Source of the DNA: Bacteroidales bacterium UBA4331
GTDB taxonomy: Bacteria > Bacteroidota > Bacteroidia > Bacteroidales > Paludibacteraceae
Assembly: GCA_002394395.1 (NCBI GenBank)
Contig: DGTR01000004.1
Location: 9,837-73,836, forward strand
DNA length: 64,000 nucleotides
Direction of reading: 5' to 3'
Positions 34,339 to 39,535 of the stretch are shown piece after piece. Positions within the stretch are counted from its first letter, which is position 1, and the number at the start of each line of letters is the position of its first letter. Made by a program: the position numbers and the translations under genes. The notes beneath the pieces are model-generated. The model was not told where the DNA came from and searched no databases. It was given only the letters and a program-made list of their open reading frames with translations.

Positions 34339-34719
34339 TTAGTTGTGCTGCTGATCCCATTCAGCACCACAAATCTTCCAGTAGTACGCCTTCATGGTTT
34401 TTGCGCCATCAGGGTCGTTCTTCTGGGCTCGGAAGTTCGCCTGGTCGGTGGTGAGCTTCGACAGGTCCGCCTTGCGGGCCTTGATCATCTGCGAGACCGC
34501 GGTAAAGCGGTTACGGATCTGAATCTCACGCTGACTCAACGGGCTGTTGCGTTTCACCGGTACGCGGAGATACAGACGGTTACACTTGTTAGAGGTGGTC
34601 GCAGCGGTACGGTGGGTCGCGAGCAACATCTTCTCGCAGCTGTGCTGACCGCTCTTACCGGGTTTTGCCAATGCGCCGGACACATGATCAATTCCGGCTG
34701 AATAAGTTACACTTGCCAT
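34339..34719 (-). CDS. Small basic protein, family shared with 35511 and 36359 genes
   Basis: 126 residues, no signal peptide. The middle (KCNRLYLRVPVKRNSPLSQREIQIRNRF, about 45-72) aligns with the two other small proteins of this cluster: a short strand ending in basic residues, a Cys or Arg-rich turn, then Ser/Pro-x-Gln and a helix with xRF. The 45-residue N-terminal extension is unique to this copy, and includes ten His/Cys/Lys-rich positions (KSGQHSCEKMLLATHR). No known family is recognised. The basic helical character would suit binding to nucleic acid, but this is only a guess. It is the last gene before the strong terminator. Confidence 0.6.
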   Translation of the reverse strand: MASVTYSAGIDHVSGALAKPGKSGQHSCEKMLLATHRTAATTSNKCNRLYLRVPVKRNSPLSQREIQIRNRFTAVSQMIKARKADLSKLTTDQANFRAQKNDPDGAKTMKAYYWKICGAEWDQQHN

Positions 34720-34773
34720 AATAATTAAGGTTTTTAGGTTTGATTGAACAATAGGTTTGATCTTTTATTTAAC

Positions 34774-35279
34774 CGAAAATGCGGCGGTTTCGGCCTACGC
34801 GGCCTTGAGCGTAATCTTCTTAATTCGCGTATTCATGCGAGCATGATACGCGCCTTAATAATCTTCCTCTTGTCCGGCACTTGATAGTGCCGCCCTACCG
34901 CCTTACAAAAATGCGCTAACGCTTACAAAAATTCCAAAAATCCATGCGGCTCTACAACTTAGGTCGTCCTATTCTCTCCCCTATAGGGGGAGCCGGAGGG
35001 GGTCTATTTTCTTTATTTTTGTAAGGGCTGTAAGCCCGTATTTTTGTAAGCAGTCATTGTTGAGCCCTATCAAGGGTCTCAACGGCGGATTTGGTAGTTA
35101 GGGGGCGCTGCAAGCTCGCTTGTGAGCGCGCCCTAATTAGCCGGGGTCCCCGATGCATGCAAGCATGCAGTGGGGAGTTGCGTAGCGCAATACGAAGCGT
35201 AATCGAGCAGTGTACTGCGAGTCACGCTAGTATTGTGGCAAGCAAGAGGCGCGTAGGCCAAAATGACTGCGCATTTTCG
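34774..35279 (-). repeat. Noncoding dispersed element, copy B
   Basis: About 506 bp bounded by CGAAAATGCG (34774) and CGCATTTTCG (35270-35279). Opposite in orientation to copy A at 31431-31852 and matching it in the ends and two internal blocks. It also holds a palindrome CTCCCCTATAGGGGGAG near 34975-34991. It occupies most of the gap 34720-35289, and I see no credible gene in it. Confidence 0.78.
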
Positions 35280-35289
35280 ATTTACTCTC

Positions 35290-35490
35290 TTAATACTTCC
35301 GTGAGCCGTCGTACGATTCTACGGTTTTGGTTTGGATGACGACGGAGGTGTCGCCTTTCTGCCATGCTTCCGAGCGGGTGGTGACGGTCCGCGTGACGTT
35401 GCAGGAACTCAGTCCCAAGCCTGCCGCCAATGCCGTCAACGCCGCAATCAGCACGGAGATCACCAGTTTCAGAATTTCTTTCTTAGTCAT
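35290..35490 (-). CDS. Small membrane lipoprotein
   Basis: 66 residues. MTKKEILKLVISVLIAALTALAAGLGLSSC is a lipoprotein signal with Cys30, followed by a polar tail ending DGSRKY. Its start resembles the very short smalltalk-type proteins of Bacteroidales, which often occur in clusters with small DNA-binding-like proteins, but the tail here is longer. The gene follows the 35511 gene after 20 bp, so it is probably translated from the same transcript. Function unknown. Confidence 0.6.
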   Translation of the reverse strand: MTKKEILKLVISVLIAALTALAAGLGLSSCNVTRTVTTRSEAWQKGDTSVVIQTKTVESYDGSRKY

Positions 35491-35510
35491 AGTGGGTTAG
35501 GGTTAAAGGG

Positions 35511-35849
35511 TTAACCGTTGATGGGATCGCCGTTCTCGTCGTAGTTACCGTTGAGCTTGTGCATCGCATAGCCGAACAAACTGCCGTACTTGTGCTGAGC
35601 CTTGTACTCGGCTTCCAGCTTCGCTTTCTCGGTCGGGTTTTCCAACACGGTGCGTACTGCCGCCTGCACCTTAGCGAAACGCTCTTTCGCCTTGATCTGA
35701 GCCGCACTCGGTTCTTTCGTACTCGGGTTACACAACTTGCCGGTCGTCACTTTGCCGGTCTGCTTGTTCGTGCGGAAATACACATCGCTGTGCTCGCACA
35801 CTTTCTTTTTCATGCTCTCAATAAGAGCCATCGGCTTAATTTCTGCCAT
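35511..35849 (-). CDS. Small basic protein, paralogue within the cluster
   Basis: 112 residues. The part DVYFRTNKQTGKVTTGKLCNPSTKEPSAAQIKAKERFAKVQ, given here in halves, has DVYFRTNKQTGKV followed by LCNPSTKEPSAAQIKAKERF; this matches the 36359 protein (FYFKTVNGKTF, RCPNRSTKAPTQAQTAAKQRF). A helical C-terminal half follows. No database family is recognised. A long hairpin-rich leader (35850-36094) precedes it. Confidence 0.65.
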   Translation of the reverse strand: MAEIKPMALIESMKKKVCEHSDVYFRTNKQTGKVTTGKLCNPSTKEPSAAQIKAKERFAKVQAAVRTVLENPTEKAKLEAEYKAQHKYGSLFGYAMHKLNGNYDENGDPING

Positions 35850-36094
35850 TTTAGTTAGGGTTTAGGGTTGATAATGTTGTTAAGCCGGCTGTCTTTCGGA
35901 ATATCCCTTTCCGGTTCGCCGGGACTGAGGATTGGCGATAGACGCCCCGACTGACCGTTATCCTATCTTTCCGAAAAGATTTCCCCGGGAGCCCCATCGG
36001 ACGCTAGCGCTAGTGCGTCCGATGGGGAGAGGAGGAATTGAGACAATTATACAAGTTACGCAGTAACGCAGTCATTGATCTCCAATTCCGACGA
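35850..36094 (-). other. Hairpin-rich untranslated leader of the 35511-35849 gene
   Basis: Between the promoter at 36095 and the ATG at 35849 lie about 240 nt without a coding frame. On the minus strand they contain a perfect 13-bp stem CCCCATCGGACGC / GCGTCCGATGGGG (36027-35992), ATCTTT-TCGG-AAAGAT, GGCG-tctat-CGCC, and CGGT...ACCG enclosing CGGG...CCCG. It matches no riboswitch I recognise. It accounts for most of the gap 35850-36159. Confidence 0.55.
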
Positions 36095-36130
36095 CAAAGG
36101 TACTGCTTTTTCGCGACTTGAGCAACTATT
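36095..36130 (-). promoter_or_regulatory. Promoter of the 35849-35290 unit
   Basis: Minus strand -7 TACCTTTG (36102-36095) with TTGCTCAAG about 20 bp upstream. Confidence 0.6.
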
Positions 36131-36159
36131 TCCCTTCGCAAACCTCATTGCGATGAGTT

Positions 36160-36378
36160 TTACGTGAGGTCGCAGCCGGCATAGTCGCTCAGGTCGATCA
36201 CCTCGACCCGGTAGAGCCAGTCGCGCGCCTCCAAGGCATGCAGGTACTTGGCGCCGTACTTGCGGAATTTCTTCCATCCGTACAGGAGGATGTTCAGCCC
36301 CTCCACGCCGCCTTCCGCACACTCCACACGCGCCTCCAGCCGCGCGGCCAGCTCCGCTTTACTGATTTTCTGCATCAT
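36160..36378 (-). CDS. Small hypothetical protein
   Basis: 72 residues from ATG 36378 (MMQKISKAELAARLEARVE); the adjacent ATG at 36375 is also possible. It is rich in charged residues and Tyr, with WKKFRKYGAKYLHALEARDWLYRVEVIDLSDY in the second half, a predicted helix then strand. No family recognised. It overlaps the end of the 36359-36631 gene by 20 bp in another frame, so the two are probably translated together. Confidence 0.5.
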   Translation of the reverse strand: MMQKISKAELAARLEARVECAEGGVEGLNILLYGWKKFRKYGAKYLHALEARDWLYRVEVIDLSDYAGCDLT

Positions 36379-36631
36379 AGGCTTTCGTAGCAATTTTCCA
36401 CAGTTGCTTTCTGCTTTTCTTGGAGCCTTCTGCCTTCATCCGTGCAACGATCCGGGCAATGGCGGCGAAACGCTGTTTGGCAGCGGTTTGTGCCTGTGTC
36501 GGGGCTTTGGTTGAACGATTAGGACAGCGTTGGACAAAAGTCTTGCCGTTGACGGTTTTGAAATAGAACGGCGAATGGCCGTTAAGTTTGCCGCGTAAGC
36601 GGGCGATGGGGAGAATAAGTTCTACCTTCAT
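36359..36631 (-). CDS. Small basic protein, paralogue within the cluster
   Basis: 90 residues, very basic. FYFKTVNGKTFVQRCPNRS and PTQAQTAAKQRFAAIARIV are its core and define the family shared with 35511-35849 and, more distantly, 34339-34719. The C-terminal helix ends WKIATKAYDAENQ. Function unknown. A promoter-like sequence with CATCTTTGC lies within the hairpin at 36663-36682. Confidence 0.62.
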   Translation of the reverse strand: MKVELILPIARLRGKLNGHSPFYFKTVNGKTFVQRCPNRSTKAPTQAQTAAKQRFAAIARIVARMKAEGSKKSRKQLWKIATKAYDAENQ

Positions 36632-36662
36632 AAAAATTGGGTTTTAATTGTTAATACTATGG

Positions 36663-36682
36663 TTGTCGCAAAGATGCGACAA
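36663..36682. repeat. Hairpin TTGTCGC-AAAGAT-GCGACAA
   Basis: Matches 42536-42555 in loop and in the following AAAATGCACAG, while its stem differs at paired positions. On the minus strand the loop and 3' arm include CATCTTTGC, so it may also contain a -7 element for the 36631 gene. Confidence 0.6.
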
Positions 36683-36739
36683 AAATGCACAGGGTTTGTA
36701 ATGGGTCTCGGACGTTACGTAGTGGTAACGATGTGGTAA

Positions 36740-36795
36740 CGTAAATGAGCCGTAAATAGGCCTCAAATAGGCAGTAATTAGGCTGTTATAGGGTG
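36740..36795. repeat. 11-bp direct repeats downstream of the RepA-like gene
   Basis: CGTAAATAGGC, CTCAAATAGGC, AGTAATTAGGC, then TGTTATAGGG, preceded by two GTGGTAACG. A hairpin GTCGGAT-aac-ATCCGAC lies just after. These resemble iterons, but no origin is shown. Confidence 0.5.
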
Positions 36796-36865
36796 GATGT
36801 CGGATAACATCCGACCTAATGGACGATGTTTTTTGAGGGGTTGACAGGATGCCGTTGACGCCCTT

Positions 36866-36907
36866 AGTACGTACACATACCCCCCTATAGGGGGCGTATG
36901 TAGTACT
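36866..36907. repeat. Long inverted repeat after the RepA-like gene
   Basis: AGTAC, ACATAC and CCCCC pair with GGGGG, GTATGT and GTACT around a TATA centre, 8 bp after the stop at 36915. A possible terminator without a T-run. Confidence 0.65.
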
Positions 36908-36914
36908 AACGGGC

Positions 36915-37988
36915 TCAGGTATCCTCGTCAAAAAGTTGCTGTTGGCGTTGGATGGCATATAACCGACTACCGTTATTGAGGATCGTTTGAAGCAGGCCGC
37001 TATCTCGCGCTTCGGCTATTAGTTTTTCAGCAAAATGCACAGAACGGATATTGGCGGCATTCATAATTTGAGACCGTAAATCATTCCATGTCAGCGAGTT
37101 ATCTTTTAGTACCGATCCGAATAAGTGGGCCTTATCAATTTTGCCATCGGGGGTGAGGTATTCGGGGTTGAAGGAGGTTTTATCCTGCCTAAAGGCAGGA
37201 GCACTTGACGAAGGGGCGGTTTGGGGGATCTCGCAGGCGACGGGTAGGCCATCGGGCGTGAGGCAGAAGTCAATGCGGTTGGGCATGTCGTACTTACGCG
37301 TGGCGGTCTGCTTGACGGTGAAGATACGGGTGTCGGGGTTCTTGGAGCACTCGTAAGTTTCGAAACTCTTGTTCTGCAGTTCCGTACCCAGTGCACCGCG
37401 CAGGGTCTTGTCCTCCACCGCTTTGTTCTGGTGGAGGACACAGACGATGCAGGTCTTGTATTCCGAGGCGATATAGAGCAGCTGGCCGATGAGTTTCTGC
37501 GCCTCCTCGTAGTTATTGATGTCTCCTACGACGTCTCTTATGCCGTCGAAAATGACGAGATCCGGCCGGCAGATAGAGATGGCGGCGACGACATGTAACA
37601 TCCGATCCTGCCAGTTGACCGAACGGAGGTTGAATACGTGGTACTGCTCCTCGCTGGGCTGCTCTCCAATCATCGCTCCGATGCGGTCGCGGAGGATCTC
37701 ACAGGTACTATCGGGGCTTTGCTCGGTATCTATCCAGAGAACACGTAAAGGTTTGTCACTCAGGCTTTTCAGCCCGATAAACGTCTGCCCGCTTGCTGCC
37801 GCCATGAGGAGGGAGTTGAGATAGGTCTTGCCGGACTTGGCTTTTCCGGTCACAGCTACCAACTCGCCCTTGGCGAAACAGGGCGTACCGTTCCAGGTGT
37901 AGAGGAACTCATGCGGCGGGATTTGTGAAGAGGCAGTAATCCGCAGTTGCGAAAGCTGCTCAATAATCGTTAGTTCTTCCATTTTCAT
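36915..37988 (-). CDS. RepA-like RecA-fold ATPase
   Basis: 357 residues. Walker A AVTGKAKSGKTYLNSLL near 47, LWIDTEQSP (about 88), Walker B DLVIFDGIRDVVGD (about 140) and CVLHQNKAVEDKTLRGALGTEL. This is the RecA/DnaB-like fold of hexameric replicative helicases of the RepA type and of related phage and plasmid ATPases. The C-terminal 100 residues look like a winged-helix region. The start overlaps the stop of the HTH gene (ATGA), so the pair is translationally coupled. It fits a former plasmid or integrative element, although no relaxase or integrase is seen. A perfect 8-bp inverted repeat TCCTGCCT-aa-AGGCAGGA (37186-37203) lies in the coding region. Confidence 0.75.
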   Translation of the reverse strand: MKMEELTIIEQLSQLRITASSQIPPHEFLYTWNGTPCFAKGELVAVTGKAKSGKTYLNSLLMAAASGQTFIGLKSLSDKPLRVLWIDTEQSPDSTCEILRDRIGAMIGEQPSEEQYHVFNLRSVNWQDRMLHVVAAISICRPDLVIFDGIRDVVGDINNYEEAQKLIGQLLYIASEYKTCIVCVLHQNKAVEDKTLRGALGTELQNKSFETYECSKNPDTRIFTVKQTATRKYDMPNRIDFCLTPDGLPVACEIPQTAPSSSAPAFRQDKTSFNPEYLTPDGKIDKAHLFGSVLKDNSLTWNDLRSQIMNAANIRSVHFAEKLIAEARDSGLLQTILNNGSRLYAIQRQQQLFDEDT

Positions 37989-38377
37989 AGTTTTTTATTT
38001 TGGTGCAAAGGTACTACTTTTTTTGGGGTTGGTAAATTCCATCGACCACAAAATGCATCCCACGAGAAATCCGGGGCATAGAGGTCCTTCTCGGCGAGGA
38101 GTTGGAAGGTGCGTTGACGTACCGCCTCATCGAAGCGATGGATGGATCGGAGCCGTCTGGAAAGGGTACGATAGTCCACCTCCCATCCGAGTTCGCGTGA
38201 GAGGATACGCGCCAGTTCGGGCTGGGATGTCCATGGTTGGTCAGGCCAGTGTTGATGCGTGATGGCCAGGACAGAGGATGAGTTACGGGCGTAAAACTCG
38301 ATAGCGAGATTACGATAGGTGTTTCTGCGCTTCCGCGCCATTGGTGCCTGGGGTACAGGGCTTTGATTAATTTTCAT
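37985..38377 (-). CDS. Putative HTH DNA-binding protein
   Basis: 130 residues from ATG 38377; the longer frame to 38524 would run across the terminator and promoter. Basic N-terminus (MARKRRNTYRN), then TSQPELARILSRELGWEVDYRTLSRRLRSI (read in parts: TSQPELARILSREL and DYRTLSRRLRSI), which has the spacing of a helix-turn-helix. It ends KKVVPLHQNKKL. It is coupled to the RepA-like ATPase and could be its regulator or loader. A leader of about 110 nt contains the palindrome GAAGGCGCCTTC. Confidence 0.6.
   Translation of the reverse strand: MKINQSPVPQAPMARKRRNTYRNLAIEFYARNSSSVLAITHQHWPDQPWTSQPELARILSRELGWEVDYRTLSRRLRSIHRFDEAVRQRTFQLLAEKDLYAPDFSWDAFCGRWNLPTPKKVVPLHQNKKL
38005..38013 (-). promoter_or_regulatory. 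Possible internal -7 box before the RepA-like gene
   Basis: TACCTTTGC on the minus strand, 17 bp before the ATG, within the end of the HTH gene. Confidence 0.5.
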
Positions 38378-38460
38378 AAACCTTTGAGATTTATGCTTGG
38401 CTTTGTCAGTGAAGGCGCCTTCAACGCAGCTGCAAGCCTGCAAAACCTCGCGGGTTAAAC

Positions 38461-38525
38461 AAAAAAAAAACTCGATCTCCGAAGAAATCGAGTGCAAAGG
38501 TACTACTTTTTTTTGAAATAGCAAA
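38461..38525 (-). promoter_or_regulatory. Terminator fused to a promoter between the RAYT-like and HTH genes
   Basis: On the minus strand: -33 TTTG (38525-38522), -7 TACCTTTGC (38502-38494), then ACTCGAT-ttcttcggag-ATCGAGT and ten T (38493-38461). The hairpin is a good rho-independent terminator for the upstream operon, while the promoter start point would fall within its first arm. Confidence 0.75.
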
Positions 38526-38536
38526 AGACACTATTT

Positions 38537-39535
38537 TCATGCCCCTATTGCAGGAGGATCAGATAGGCTACAAATCTCCTCCGCCATCTGGTTCATCGCT
38601 ACGCATTCGGGGCGGGTGACATGGCGTTTGGAGGGATCGTACTCCCAGGGGGAGAGGATTAGCACGCGCCCGGCTGCGACGGCATCGAACAAGCCGGTAC
38701 TCGGCTTGTAATAATCGCGGAAGCCGTTATCCGCGATATAGATGATCGGATGCTCCTCCGCAAGGAGAACGACCATCACCTCTTTCTCCTTATCGGAGAT
38801 GAACGGCGAGACCATCACCGCCCCTTTTCTCGCCGCTAACACACAGCCGTTCATATAGTCGCGGAGGCGGGAGCCATCGCCATGCACCGCCTCCTCCACC
38901 ATCGTCCTGCGGACATGGACAGGCGCGTATCGGGCGGCTTGGAGCAAGGCGGCGTTGCCGATGCCGCGGTAGGTACGGCCGGCTATCTCGATACCCTCCT
39001 GCACGCGGAAGAAGCCCGGCATGAGGCGCTTAGTAGCGAGGCGCTGGGGATTCATATCCAAATAGCGGATAGTGGCGGGGAGCTGGCGGCGTTGCCCCAT
39101 TGGGCGGACGAAGGGCATCTCGGTGAAGACTCTTTCTTGGAGGTTTTGCCGAATAGTATTCGGCGTAATAGAAGAAAGGGGGATTGTATCTGCGGCTTTT
39201 TTTGCTCCTTGCCAAAAGCCGCGTACAGCCGACAAGATGCCTTTAGGCATCTTTCTTTTTACATACCAGATAGCATGCAGATGGTCAGGCATGAGGCAAT
39301 AATGGAGAATCTGGATCTCCGGATGATAAACGGAAACCTGCCGCTGACAATCCAAGAGCGCTTTGCCTAAAGGTAGAATATCCACCCTCGCTTGCTTGGG
39401 GTCGTTATCCGGAATGACGAGTGAGCCAAGCACCGGCTGACGGCTGGTGACCGTCAGCGTGACATGATAGATACCGATTCCCCGCCATGCGGTTCCAGGT
39501 TCTTGCCATTGCCATGTGTCATGAGGGGCTGACAT
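38537..39535 (-). CDS. Y1/RAYT-like transposase with a DprA-like C-terminal domain
   Basis: 332 residues from ATG 39535. This start overlaps the stop of the restriction gene by one base (TAATG); a longer frame to 39580 exists. Residues about 20-190 are a Y1_Tnp domain: YHVTLTVTSRQPVLG at the start and HYCLMPDHLHAIW, the HUH metal site, with a likely catalytic Tyr further on. REP-associated transposases have this layout. The last 100 residues (VMSPFISDKEKEVMVVLL, IIYIADNGFRDYYKP, AGRVLILSPWE) recall DprA/Smf-like Rossmann domains. No flanking IS ends are visible, so it may be a domesticated enzyme acting on the palindromes found nearby. Confidence 0.75.
   Translation of the reverse strand: MSAPHDTWQWQEPGTAWRGIGIYHVTLTVTSRQPVLGSLVIPDNDPKQARVDILPLGKALLDCQRQVSVYHPEIQILHYCLMPDHLHAIWYVKRKMPKGILSAVRGFWQGAKKAADTIPLSSITPNTIRQNLQERVFTEMPFVRPMGQRRQLPATIRYLDMNPQRLATKRLMPGFFRVQEGIEIAGRTYRGIGNAALLQAARYAPVHVRRTMVEEAVHGDGSRLRDYMNGCVLAARKGAVMVSPFISDKEKEVMVVLLAEEHPIIYIADNGFRDYYKPSTGLFDAVAAGRVLILSPWEYDPSKRHVTRPECVAMNQMAEEICSLSDPPAIGA

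Noticed and set aside
31420..36160. CRISPR-like array among the repeats
   Set aside because: The repeats are few, differ in sequence and spacing, and no cas gene is present.
36644..36958. Open frame of 104 codons on the minus strand
   Set aside because: It overlaps the end of the RepA-like gene and runs through direct repeats and hairpins, has no promoter or recognisable motif, and its composition is unlike the neighbouring genes.
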